Shown here: positions 16,598 to 25,173 of the stretch, piece after piece | Numbering within the stretch: position 1 is the first letter of the stretch | How the letters are laid out: every line of letters begins with the position of its first letter | Origin: UBA10649 sp965278945 | GTDB lineage: Bacteria > Actinomycetota > Actinomycetes > S36-B12 | Assembly (NCBI GenBank): GCA_965278945.1 | Contig: OZ257128.1 | Location: forward strand, 1,922,001 to 1,986,000 | Reading direction: 5' to 3' | DNA length: 64,000 nt | The notes under the pieces: generated by a model | Databases searched by the model: none | Told to the model about the DNA's origin: nothing | Seen by the model: the letters and a program-made list of their open reading frames with translations, nothing else | Program-made: the position numbers and the translations under genes

Positions 16598-17794
16598 CTA
16601 GACCGTGGGAACGCGGAAGAGCAGCGCGTCGCCCTGCCCGCCGCCGCCGCACAACGCGGCAGCGCCGATTCCCCCGCCGCGCCGCTGGAGTTCGAGGACC
16701 GCGCTCAGGACGATCCGCGCTCCGGACATGCCCACGGGATGACCGAGCGCGATCGCCCCGCCATTGACGTTGACGATGTCCTCGGAGACCCCGAGTGCCC
16801 GCGTGGACACCAGGCCCACGGACGCGAACGCCTCGTTGATCTCGATGAGGTCGACGTCGGCGACGGCGATGCCCTCGCGCTTGCAGGCCTTGAGGATCGC
16901 GTTAGCCGGCTGCTCGTGCAGCGAGGTATCCGGTCCGGCGACAACACCATGGGCACCGATCTCCGCGAGCCAGGTGAGGCCGAGCTCCTCGGCCTTCCTG
17001 CGGCTCATGACGACGACAGCGGCAGCGCCGTCGGAGATCGGCGAGGAGTTGCCCGCGGTGATGGCTCCGTCCTTGGCGAACGCGGGTCGAAGCTTGGCGA
17101 GGGTGTCGACCGTGGTCTCGGGACGAATGCCCTCGTCCAGTTCGACGACCACCGGGTCGCCCTTGCGCTGCGGCACGGTCACCGGCGTGATCTCGTCGGC
17201 GAAGACCCCCGACGCCACCGCCGCGGCAGCGCGCTGGTGCGACCTCGCCGCGAACGCGTCCTGATCCTCGCGCGTCAGCGGATAGCGGCCGTTGTCCCGC
17301 TCGGTGCTCTCGCCCATCGCGATTCCCTCGAAGGCGCACGTGAGCGCGTCGGTCGCCGTCGCGTCGGTCATCGTCCAGTCGCCGTACTTGACGCCGTCGC
17401 GCGATCCCATGAGCAGGTGCGGCGCATTCGTCATCGACTCCATGCCGCCCGCGACCACGACGTCGAACTCGCCCGCACGAATGAGCTGGTCGGCGAGCGC
17501 GATGGCGTCAAGCCCGGACAGGCAGACCTTGTTGATCGTGAGCGCGGGAACGTCCATCGGGATGCCGGCGCCCACGGCGGCCTGGCGTGCGGTGATCTGC
17601 CCGGTGCCCGCCTGGATGACCTGACCCATGATCACGTACTCGACCTGCTCGGGGGCGATTCCGGCCCGCTCCATCGCGGCCGCGATCGCCACGGAACCGA
17701 GTTCTGTAGCGCGGAAGGTCTTCAACTGGCCCTGGAGGCGACCCATCGGGGTGCGCGCGCCAGCGACGATGACCGAGCCCTGTGAGAACGACAT
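16598..17794 (-). CDS. Acetyl-CoA acetyltransferase (thiolase)
   Basis: Condenses two acetyl-CoA to acetoacetyl-CoA (or cleaves it). The 398 residues have the three catalytic elements: nucleophile Cys91 in KVCLSG, His352 in ALGHPVGMSG and Cys382 in LCGGGGQG, plus NEAFAS. In the ethylmalonyl-CoA pathway this is the first step; the tandem hydroxyacyl-CoA dehydrogenase and Ccr in this window would act next. AGGTAGGAG precedes the ATG. Divergent from the epimerase gene. Confidence 0.95.
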   Translation of the reverse strand: MSFSQGSVIVAGARTPMGRLQGQLKTFRATELGSVAIAAAMERAGIAPEQVEYVIMGQVIQAGTGQITARQAAVGAGIPMDVPALTINKVCLSGLDAIALADQLIRAGEFDVVVAGGMESMTNAPHLLMGSRDGVKYGDWTMTDATATDALTCAFEGIAMGESTERDNGRYPLTREDQDAFAARSHQRAAAAVASGVFADEITPVTVPQRKGDPVVVELDEGIRPETTVDTLAKLRPAFAKDGAITAGNSSPISDGAAAVVVMSRRKAEELGLTWLAEIGAHGVVAGPDTSLHEQPANAILKACKREGIAVADVDLIEINEAFASVGLVSTRALGVSEDIVNVNGGAIALGHPVGMSGARIVLSAVLELQRRGGGIGAAALCGGGGQGDALLFRVPTV

Positions 17795-17850
17795 GCCGAT
17801 CTCCTACCTCTGCTATCCACCCCTACGTTCGATGGTGACAACATAACGCC

Positions 17851-18279
17851 ATGGACTCTCCCCTTCTCACGCGTATCGACCATGTGGGCATCGCCGTCCC
17901 CGACCTGGACGAGGCGATCGCCTTCTACTCTCGCGCGTTCGGCCTGTCGGTACTCCACGAGGAGGTCAACGAGCGCCAGGGCGTCCGCGAGGCCATGCTC
18001 GGCGTCGGTGACTCCGGCTCGTGCATCCAGCTGCTCGCGCCGCTGACTCCCGAGTCCACGATCGGCAAGTTCCTCGACCGGTCGGGTCCGGGTATCCAGC
18101 AGATCGCCTACGGCGTCGACGACGTCGAGGCGACCGCCGAGGCCCTGCGCGCCTCGGGCGTGCGCATGCTGTACGACACGGCGCAGGTGGGCACCGCGGG
18201 TTCGCTGGTCAACTTCTGCCATCCGAAGGACTGCGGTGGGGTCCTGATCGAGCTCGTCCAGGCGGTCCCGCATGAGTGA
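17851..18279 (+). CDS. mce: Methylmalonyl-CoA/ethylmalonyl-CoA epimerase
   Basis: A glyoxalase-fold metalloenzyme that interconverts 2R and 2S alkylmalonyl-CoA. The 142 residues start with TRIDHVGIAVPDLDEAIAFY, with a metal-ligand His, and end with the GGVLIELVQ block carrying the Glu ligand. Normal family length. It overlaps ccr by 8 bp, so the two are co-translated; in the ethylmalonyl-CoA pathway the epimerase acts right after Ccr. No Shine-Dalgarno sequence is seen before the ATG, so the transcript may have a very short leader. Confidence 0.95.
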   Translation: MDSPLLTRIDHVGIAVPDLDEAIAFYSRAFGLSVLHEEVNERQGVREAMLGVGDSGSCIQLLAPLTPESTIGKFLDRSGPGIQQIAYGVDDVEATAEALRASGVRMLYDTAQVGTAGSLVNFCHPKDCGGVLIELVQAVPHE

Positions 18280-19615
18280 GATGGAGGCGATCGCGTCCGC
18301 GATCGAGGCGGGTTCGGGTGAGGATGTCTTCGGTGTGATCGAGGTGCCGAGCACGTATCGGGCGGTGACGATCCACAAGGACGAGCAGGGCATGTTCGAG
18401 GGCATGGCGTCGCGGGAGAAGGATCCGCGTCGGTCGCTTCATGTGGAGGACGTGCCGCTGCCGGAGCTGGCTGCTGGTGAGGCGTTGATCGCGGTGATGG
18501 CCTCGTCGATCAACTACAACACGGTGTGGTCGTCGATCTTCGAGCCGGTGTCCACGTTCGGGTTCTTGGACCGGTACGCGAAGTCCACTCCGGATGCGCG
18601 TCGTCATGACCTGCCGTATCACGTGCTCGGCTCGGATGCGGCCGGCGTGGTGCTGCGCACCGGCCCGGGGGTGAGCGTGTGGAAGCCCGGTGACCGGGTG
18701 GTCGCGCACTGCCTGTCGGTGGACCTGGAGTCCCCGTTCGGTCACAACGACACGATGCTCGATCCCGAGCAGCGGATCTGGGGCTTCGAGACGAACTTCG
18801 GCGGGCTGGCGCAGCTGGCGATCGTCAAGGCGAACCAGCTGATGGCCAAGCCCGAGCACCTGACGTGGGAGGAGGCCGCGTCCCCCGGCCTGGTGAACTC
18901 CACCGCCTACCGCCAGCTGGTCTCCCGCAACGGCGCGGGCATGAAGCAAGGCGACGTCGTCCTCATCTGGGGCGCCTCCGGCGGCCTGGGCTCATACGCC
19001 ACCCAGTACGCCCTCAACGGCGGCGCGATCCCAGTCTGTGTCGTTAGCTCCCCGGAGAAGGCCGAGCTGTGCAAGGCGATGGGCGCGACGAACATCATCG
19101 ACCGCTCCGCGGAGGGCTACCAGTTCTGGTCCGACGAGCACACCCAGGACCCCCGCGAATGGCAGCGCCTGGGCAAGAAGATCCGCCAGCTCACCGGCGG
19201 CGACGATCCGGACATCGTCTTCGAGCACCCAGGCCGGGAGACCTTCGGCGCGAGCGTCTACGTCACCCGCAAGGGCGGCACCATCGTGACCTGCGCGTCC
19301 ACCAGCGGCTACATGCACGAGTACGACAACCGCTACCTGTGGATGTCGCTGAAGCGGATCATCGGCTCCCACTTCGCGAACTACCGCGAGGCCTACGAGG
19401 CCAACCGGCTCATCGCCAAGGGCATGATCCACCCCACCGTCTCCCAGACCTTCGCCCTGGACGACGCCGGCGAGGCCGCGTACCAGGTCCACCGCAACGC
19501 CCACCAGGGCAAGGTCGCCGTCCTCGCCCTCGCACCCGAACCCGGGCTCGGCGTCACCAACCCCGAATTCCGCGCCCAAAACATCGACAAGATCAACAGA
19601 TTTCGCAGTGCCTGA
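18272..19615 (+). CDS. ccr: Crotonyl-CoA carboxylase/reductase
   Basis: Reductively carboxylates crotonyl-CoA with NADPH and CO2 to (2S)-ethylmalonyl-CoA, the hallmark reaction of the ethylmalonyl-CoA pathway; it also supplies polyketide extender units in some actinobacteria. The 447 residues are typical. The nucleotide-binding motif WGASGGLGSYATQ is visible. Residues matching the CO2-binding site of characterised Ccr are present: Asn81 (SINYNT), Phe172 and Glu173 (WGFETNFGG) and His367 (GSHFANY). The start overlaps mce by 8 bp. No polyketide genes lie nearby, so carbon assimilation is the simpler role. Confidence 0.96.
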   Translation: MSEMEAIASAIEAGSGEDVFGVIEVPSTYRAVTIHKDEQGMFEGMASREKDPRRSLHVEDVPLPELAAGEALIAVMASSINYNTVWSSIFEPVSTFGFLDRYAKSTPDARRHDLPYHVLGSDAAGVVLRTGPGVSVWKPGDRVVAHCLSVDLESPFGHNDTMLDPEQRIWGFETNFGGLAQLAIVKANQLMAKPEHLTWEEAASPGLVNSTAYRQLVSRNGAGMKQGDVVLIWGASGGLGSYATQYALNGGAIPVCVVSSPEKAELCKAMGATNIIDRSAEGYQFWSDEHTQDPREWQRLGKKIRQLTGGDDPDIVFEHPGRETFGASVYVTRKGGTIVTCASTSGYMHEYDNRYLWMSLKRIIGSHFANYREAYEANRLIAKGMIHPTVSQTFALDDAGEAAYQVHRNAHQGKVAVLALAPEPGLGVTNPEFRAQNIDKINRFRSA

Positions 19616-19645
19616 GGTCACTACGACCTCACGTACCATGACGAC

Positions 19646-21544
19646 GTGACCGCCACGCCCGCAGCATCGGAGAGCGTGCCGTGGCTACTTGATCGTGGAC
19701 GTCGCAGTGGCGAGATGGGCTACCTACCCGGACTCGATGGCGTGCGCGCGCTGGCCGTCATCGGCGTCCTGCTCTATCACGCAGACCTCACTTGGATCCG
19801 TGGCGGATTCCTCGGCGTCGACGTGTTCTTCGTGCTCAGCGGGTTCCTCATTACGTCATTGCTGCTCGAGGAGTTCGATCGCTCCGGGGGAATCAGCTTC
19901 AAGCGCTTCTACCTCGGCCGCGCGCGCCGCCTGCTGCCCGCGCTGATCCTGCTTCTCGCGGTAGTCGCGATAGCAGCCGCCTTCTTCTATCGCGATGCCG
20001 CGGCGCAGGTCCGAGCCGACACGGTCGCGTCGATCTTCTACGTGAACAACTGGTGGTACATCTTCAACGACCAGTCGTACTTCGAGTTCATGGGCCGGCC
20101 GCCACTTCTCAAGCATCTGTGGTCGCTGGCGGTCGAGGAGCAGTTCTACTTCATCTGGCCGGTCATCGCGTACGTGGCTATGCGCAAGGCCGGACGACGT
20201 GGAGTGCGTGCGACCGCGCTGGTCATGGCCCTGGCGTCCACGATCTGGCTGGTCTGGCTGTCCTCGTCGAACGGATACCCCGAGTACGCCGACCCCAGCC
20301 GCGCCTACTTCGGCACCGACTCGCACGCAATGGGGCTTCTCATCGGCGCGGCGCTGGCCACATTCTGGCGACCGGGACGACTGCCGACGAAGCTCCCGCG
20401 GGGCGGACCTGCGATCCTCGCGGGAACCGGCATCGCCGCACTCCTCGCAGTCATCTGGTTCTTCCTGTTTGTCGGCGAGTTCACACCGTGGATGTACCGC
20501 GGCGGCTTCCTTGTCCTCGCACTCGTCGTGGCCCTCCTCATCGCCATGGCCAGCCATCCCGGCTCCCCGCTTGGCCGGTGGATGGGTACGCAGCCGTGGA
20601 AGTACATCGGTCAGCGCTCCTACGGCCTCTACCTGTGGCACTGGCCGATCTTCATGGTCACGCGGCCGGACCAGGACATTCCCTTGGACGGCCCCCCACT
20701 GCTGGTCTTCAGGCTCGCCCTCACTTTCGCGATCGCCGAGCTGAGCTTCCGGTTCGTGGAGATGCCGATTCGTCGCGGGGCCATTGGTCGCTGGATCACT
20801 GCGTGGCGCACGTCCTCGGGAGACGAGCGGCGCAGCCGATCGCGCAAGAGCATCGCCGTGATCGCGACCGCGACCGCCGGCGTGGTCCTCGTGGGATCGA
20901 TGCTCGCCACCGCCCCCGCCCCCACCGCGGCAACCGGACTGGCACCCGACGTTGCCGAGGCCCTGGGCATCACCGACGGCGGCCCGACCGAGGTCTCCAT
21001 CGACGATGAGCCCAGCACCAGTGCCTCCCCCGGCGTGAGCGCTTCGCCGGGAGCATCCGATGTTCCCGCCGTGTCGAAGAACGGCACGTTGAGCGCCCTC
21101 GGGGACTCGGTAATGCTGGGCGCGCGCAGCACGCTGGTTGATGTGATTCCCGGGACTCGAGTCGACGCTGCGGTAGCCCGTTTCCCCGGCGCCTTCATCG
21201 GCCGAATCAAGAAACTGAAGGCGCGCGACAAGCTCGCCGACATCGTCGTCCTGCATCCGGTGACCAATGGCGTTCTGCCCGAGGACATGATGCGCGAGAT
21301 GCTCGACCTGCTGGCCAAGACCGAGCGCGTAGTCGTCGTGAATGGCAATGTGCCGCGACCTTGGGAGCAGCCCAACAACGAGGTGATCGACAAGGTCGTT
21401 CCCGACTACCCCAACGCGGTCATCGCGGACTGGCATGCGGCATCGGAGGATCATCCCGAGTACTTCGTCAGCGACGGCGTGCACCTGACCGAGAAGGGCG
21501 CGCGCGCCTACGCGAAGCTGATCAAGAAGACTGCTGGGCTGTGA
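19646..21544 (+). CDS. OatA-like membrane acyltransferase with SGNH domain
   Basis: Acyltransferase-3 family protein of 632 residues. The N-terminal 400 residues form about ten membrane helices with YLPGLDGVRALAVIGVLLYH and FFVLSGFLITSLL. A disordered Ser/Pro/Ala linker follows. The C-terminal extracellular SGNH domain (about 465-632) has the nucleophile in LGDSVMLG and the Asp/His pair in SDGVHLTEKG. Such proteins acetylate cell-wall glycans (peptidoglycan in OatA). The GTG start at 19646 has only a weak ribosome site. Its 3' end overlaps the convergent hydrolase gene by 23 bp. Confidence 0.9.
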   Translation: MTATPAASESVPWLLDRGRRSGEMGYLPGLDGVRALAVIGVLLYHADLTWIRGGFLGVDVFFVLSGFLITSLLLEEFDRSGGISFKRFYLGRARRLLPALILLLAVVAIAAAFFYRDAAAQVRADTVASIFYVNNWWYIFNDQSYFEFMGRPPLLKHLWSLAVEEQFYFIWPVIAYVAMRKAGRRGVRATALVMALASTIWLVWLSSSNGYPEYADPSRAYFGTDSHAMGLLIGAALATFWRPGRLPTKLPRGGPAILAGTGIAALLAVIWFFLFVGEFTPWMYRGGFLVLALVVALLIAMASHPGSPLGRWMGTQPWKYIGQRSYGLYLWHWPIFMVTRPDQDIPLDGPPLLVFRLALTFAIAELSFRFVEMPIRRGAIGRWITAWRTSSGDERRSRSRKSIAVIATATAGVVLVGSMLATAPAPTAATGLAPDVAEALGITDGGPTEVSIDDEPSTSASPGVSASPGASDVPAVSKNGTLSALGDSVMLGARSTLVDVIPGTRVDAAVARFPGAFIGRIKKLKARDKLADIVVLHPVTNGVLPEDMMREMLDLLAKTERVVVVNGNVPRPWEQPNNEVIDKVVPDYPNAVIADWHAASEDHPEYFVSDGVHLTEKGARAYAKLIKKTAGL

Positions 21545-22277
21545 CGAAGCCGGCGATGATCTCGCCGACCTTGCCGGGACGGTCGACCACAGCCAGGTGC
21601 CCGGCCGACTCGACCACGGCGAGCTGGCCGGAGGCGAGGACGTCGATCATCAGGTCCTGCTCCGAACGCGCACTGAGCGCGTCCTCCTCGCCCCACACCA
21701 CCAGCGCGGGCACGCGAAGTCCGGCAAGCACGTCGAGCGAATCCGGACGGACCGCCATCGCGCGCTGGTACCAGGCCACCGTGTCCGCTGGTGCGTCCGC
21801 GAGCCAGCCTCGGACCTGAGCGACGACCGCGGGACGCTCGGCGCGCGACGTGTCACCGAGCAAGCCCGGAAGCACCGCCTGCTCGAGGATGCGCGCGCAG
21901 TCGTGCGGGCTGTCGAGGACCAGCCGGGCGAGGCGCTCGCGGTTGTCTCGCGCCTGATCGGCGTCCGCAGTCGCCTTGGTGCCGCTGAGCACGACGGCGC
22001 CCGCGAGATCTGGCCGCTTGCGCAGCATCGCCATCGCGACGTATCCGCCGAGCGATACGCCGCCGAGAACGCACCGGTCGACGCCTGCGAGCTGGTCGAG
22101 GACCAGGTCGGCGACGACTTCCAGTGATGGATCCGCGTCCGGCAGCACGGTGCCGCCGAAGCCGGGCAGGTCGGGAACGATGACCTCGTAGCCGAGCGCT
22201 CGCAGTTGCGCCGCTTGCGCATCCCACAGTCGGTGGTCGAGCGGGAAGGCATGCAGCAGGACGACGGGTGCGGTCAC
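21522..22277 (-). CDS. Alpha/beta hydrolase
   Basis: A 251-residue alpha/beta hydrolase. The oxyanion region is VVLLHAFPLDHRLW; the nucleophile Ser75 sits in GGVSLGGYVAM, the acid in VVWGEEDALS and the His in SAGHLAVVDRP. I chose GTG 22277, whose GTGA overlaps the stop of the upstream hydrolase gene by four bases, indicating translational coupling. Substrate unknown; the sequence is of the ester/lactone hydrolase kind. Confidence 0.88.
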   Translation of the reverse strand: MTAPVVLLHAFPLDHRLWDAQAAQLRALGYEVIVPDLPGFGGTVLPDADPSLEVVADLVLDQLAGVDRCVLGGVSLGGYVAMAMLRKRPDLAGAVVLSGTKATADADQARDNRERLARLVLDSPHDCARILEQAVLPGLLGDTSRAERPAVVAQVRGWLADAPADTVAWYQRAMAVRPDSLDVLAGLRVPALVVWGEEDALSARSEQDLMIDVLASGQLAVVESAGHLAVVDRPGKVGEIIAGFVTAQQSS

Positions 22278-23011
22278 AGGTCGCTCCACCGCTCCATCGG
22301 TCCGTCCCATTCGGTCGGCAGCGGCGCACGATCGGGCGCCACGACAGCGACAATCTCGTTCAGGACTACCTTGACGAAACGCTCGCCGACCCACAGGTGC
22401 TTGGCTCCGTCAACGCCACGCACCTCGGCGCGCTCGATGACCGAAAAGCGCTCTGCGGCCGCCTCCGGCTGCAGGTAGTCGTCGAACTCCGGCACGACGG
22501 CCACGACGCGGCGGCCTCTCTCGTTCCACGCGGCGAGGTCCTCATGGGTGGAGAACCTTAGCGGCGGCGACAGCAAGATCGCGCCCACCACCGGAACGAC
22601 GTCACCATGCTTGAGGATCACGTCCGTCCCGAAAGACCACCCCACGAGCCACGGATCGGGAAGTCCGCGTGCGACAACCTCGTCGATTGCCGCGTGCAGA
22701 TCCAGGCCCTCGCCCCTGCCCTCATCGAACGCGCCCTCGCTCGTTCCCGACGCGCTCGTCGTGCCGCGGGTGTTGAACCGGAGGATGGCAATGTCAGCGA
22801 GCGCGGGCAGTCGCCAGGCCATCTTGCGGAGCACATGGCTATCCATCATTCCGCCATGCGTGGGCAGTGGATGCACGCAGACGATCGTCGCGATCGGCGT
22901 GTTCTCCTGAGGAAGGGCGAGCTCTCCGACCAGTGTCAGGCTGTCGGATGTTCGCAATGTCAGTGCCTCGCGGCGCGCAGGAAGAACAGAGTTGGCAACT
23001 AACTCGGCCAT
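22274..23011 (-). CDS. Alpha/beta hydrolase, dienelactone-hydrolase/peptidase-like
   Basis: A 245-residue cytosolic hydrolase of the short type often called a CocE- or YitV-like protein. CVHPLPTHGGMMDSHV gives the oxyanion loop, LVGWSFGTDV the nucleophile (Ser126) and GAKHLWVGER the His. ATG 23011 follows GGAGG by eight bases. It is in a chain with the 94-residue zinc-motif gene (5 bp) and the second hydrolase (4-bp overlap). Substrate not deducible. Confidence 0.85.
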   Translation of the reverse strand: MAELVANSVLPARREALTLRTSDSLTLVGELALPQENTPIATIVCVHPLPTHGGMMDSHVLRKMAWRLPALADIAILRFNTRGTTSASGTSEGAFDEGRGEGLDLHAAIDEVVARGLPDPWLVGWSFGTDVILKHGDVVPVVGAILLSPPLRFSTHEDLAAWNERGRRVVAVVPEFDDYLQPEAAAERFSVIERAEVRGVDGAKHLWVGERFVKVVLNEIVAVVAPDRAPLPTEWDGPMERWSDL

Positions 23012-23016
23012 GCCCG

Positions 23017-23301
23017 CTACCTCCTTGGCGCGCGACGGTCGCGAGCGGCCCAGCACGGGGTGTGCCAGTGCCGCCGGTTCTCCAGATCGCGCTCGTCATC
23101 GGCTCGCCACGTCACGACGTGCGGCGTGGCCTGCGGGATCACCTGATCACATCCCGGGCAGCGGTACGGCTTGGTTGCCGCCGACCCGGTCGTGCGCTGC
23201 ACGATCCAGTCTCCGTCCGGATGGGACTCGGTCGTGCGGCTGGCATAGGCCGGACCCAACTCCTTCGCATCGTCGACCTTGCGTCGGTTCTTACGACCCA
23301 T
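23017..23301 (-). CDS. Small actinobacterial protein with zinc-ribbon-like motif
   Basis: A 94-residue conserved-type hypothetical. It is basic at both ends and has RCPGCDQVIP and HWHTPCW, so three cysteines and nearby histidines could bind one zinc ion. The ATG shares one base with the stop of the preceding dehydrogenase gene (TGATG), so it is translationally coupled to it and to the hydrolases downstream. Function unknown. Confidence 0.75.
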   Translation of the reverse strand: MGRKNRRKVDDAKELGPAYASRTTESHPDGDWIVQRTTGSAATKPYRCPGCDQVIPQATPHVVTWRADDERDLENRRHWHTPCWAARDRRAPRR

Positions 23302-25064
23302 CAGGAGTAGTCCCGGAAGCCCCGACCCGTCTTGCGGCCGAGGTAACCGGCGCGAACCAGGTGTTCCAGGCGCGGTGCGGGTGCGAAGCCGGGCTCGCGG
23401 AACTCGCGATACAGGGTCTGCTGGATCGCGAGCGAAACATCGAGTCCGACCACGTCGAGCAGCTCGAAAGGGCCCATCGGATACCCGCAGCCCTTCTTCA
23501 TCGCCAGGTCGATGTCGTCGGCCGACGCGTAGTTCGCCTGGAGCATGCGCACCGCGTCGTTCAGGTACGGGAACAGCAGCGCGTTAACGATGAAGCCGGC
23601 GCGGTCACCGCACTGGACCGGGTGCTTGCCGATGTCGCGGCACAGCTTCAGTGCCGTCGACACGACCTCGTCGGACGTCGCGACGGTGCTGACCACCTCG
23701 ACGAGCTTCATCAGGGCCGCCGGGTTGAAGAAGTGGAGACCGATGACATCCTGCGGACGCGCGGTGACCGCGGCCATGTCGATGACCGCCAGGCTCGAGG
23801 TCGTCGTCGCGAGGATCGCTCCGAGCTTGCACACTGCGTCGAGCCTGGTGAACAGGTCGAGCTTGACGTCCAGGTCCTCGACGACCGCTTCGACGACGAG
23901 ATCGGCATCGGACAGGTCCGACAGCTGCGTCGTTCCGGTGACGCGCGCGAGCGCGGCATCGCGCTCGTCAGACGTCAGCTTCTCCCGCTCGACGGCCTTG
24001 GCCAGCGACTTCGCCACCGTCGCGAGCACGGCAGCGACCTTGTCCTCGGTGCGCGCCACGAACGTGACGTTCATCCCGCCCTTGGCGAACACCTCGACGA
24101 TGCCCGACGCCATCGTGCCCGAGCCGATGACCCCGACCGTTCTGACGAATCGAGTGCTCGCGGACGAGGACTCCTCGTCCGGTGCGGCATCGACGACCTT
24201 CGGCGACCCGGGTGCCTCGTAGGTGTAGAAGCCGCGTCCGGACTTTCGTCCGCGCAGGCCCGCGGTGACCATCTGCTTGAGGATGGGACTGGGCGCGTGC
24301 AGGCGATCGCGGCCCTGCTTGTACATCGTGTCGAGGATCTCGTACGCGGTATCGAGTCCGATGAGGTCCAAGAGCATGAGCGGACCCATCGGGTAACCGC
24401 AGCCCAGGCGCATGGCCGCATCGATGTCCTCGCGCGAGGCGTAGCGCGACTCGTACATCGAGACCGCGTGATTGAGATAGCCGAAGAGCAGGGCGTTCGC
24501 GATGAAGCCAGCCTTGTCGTCGACGACCACCGGCTCCTTGGACAGCGACTGCGCGAAGGCGGCGGCCCGATCGACGGTCTCCTGCGACGACACGACCGTG
24601 CGGACGATCTCGACGAAGGCCTGAACCGGTGCCGGGTTGAAGAAGTGGATGCCCACGACATTCGCGGGGCGCAGGGTCGCCACCGCGATGTCCGTCACCG
24701 ACAGCGACGAGGTGTTCGTGGCCAGGATCGCCGTCTCGCCGACGATCGCGTCGACACGACCGAGGAGTGCCTTCTTCAGTTCCAGGTTCTCCGACACCGC
24801 CTCGATTACCAGATCGGCGACAGCAAGGTCCTCCAGACTCGACGTGAAGGTGATCCGATCAAGGAGCGCGGCCTGGTCCTCGGCTGTCAGCTTGCCGCGG
24901 GCGACCGCACGGGAGGTGGATCCCTCGATCGATGACTTCCCGTGCGCGGCGGCCTCCTGCGTCGCCTCAGCGGCGATGACGCGGTAGCCGTTGCGGGCAA
25001 CCACCTCGGCGATGCCGGCTCCCATCGTGCCGAGCCCGATCACACCGACTGTCGAGATGGTCAT
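23301..25064 (-). CDS. Tandem-domain 3-hydroxyacyl-CoA dehydrogenase
   Basis: NAD(P)-dependent 3-hydroxyacyl-CoA dehydrogenase of 587 residues built from two full copies of the single-domain enzyme. Copy 1 (about 1-290) has GVIGLGTMGAGIAE, GIHFFNPAPVQAFVEIV and GFIANALL. Copy 2 (about 305-587) has GVIGSGTMASGIVE, GLHFFNPAALMKLVEVV and GFIVNALL. Both keep the nucleotide loop, the catalytic His and the dimer-side Asn motif, so both may be active. Two-copy forms of about 590 residues are known in actinobacteria. ATG 25064 follows GAAGGGA. It would reduce acetoacetyl-CoA or oxidise 3-hydroxyacyl-CoA for the thiolase and Ccr reactions encoded nearby. Confidence 0.93.
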   Translation of the reverse strand: MTISTVGVIGLGTMGAGIAEVVARNGYRVIAAEATQEAAAHGKSSIEGSTSRAVARGKLTAEDQAALLDRITFTSSLEDLAVADLVIEAVSENLELKKALLGRVDAIVGETAILATNTSSLSVTDIAVATLRPANVVGIHFFNPAPVQAFVEIVRTVVSSQETVDRAAAFAQSLSKEPVVVDDKAGFIANALLFGYLNHAVSMYESRYASREDIDAAMRLGCGYPMGPLMLLDLIGLDTAYEILDTMYKQGRDRLHAPSPILKQMVTAGLRGRKSGRGFYTYEAPGSPKVVDAAPDEESSSASTRFVRTVGVIGSGTMASGIVEVFAKGGMNVTFVARTEDKVAAVLATVAKSLAKAVEREKLTSDERDAALARVTGTTQLSDLSDADLVVEAVVEDLDVKLDLFTRLDAVCKLGAILATTTSSLAVIDMAAVTARPQDVIGLHFFNPAALMKLVEVVSTVATSDEVVSTALKLCRDIGKHPVQCGDRAGFIVNALLFPYLNDAVRMLQANYASADDIDLAMKKGCGYPMGPFELLDVVGLDVSLAIQQTLYREFREPGFAPAPRLEHLVRAGYLGRKTGRGFRDYS

Positions 25065-25173
25065 GTCCGTCCCTTCATACGCCCGTTTCGTCGAACTGAC
25101 CCTACTCGGCCGGTTCGACGCCCCCGATCGATCTCCACACGGCACAATGCGGTCACTCGACAACCTGGGGGTG

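Noticed and set aside
22992..24935. 647-residue plus-strand open frame
   Set aside because: Antisense to the tandem dehydrogenase; rich in Arg/His/Asp from reversed codons, no ribosome site.
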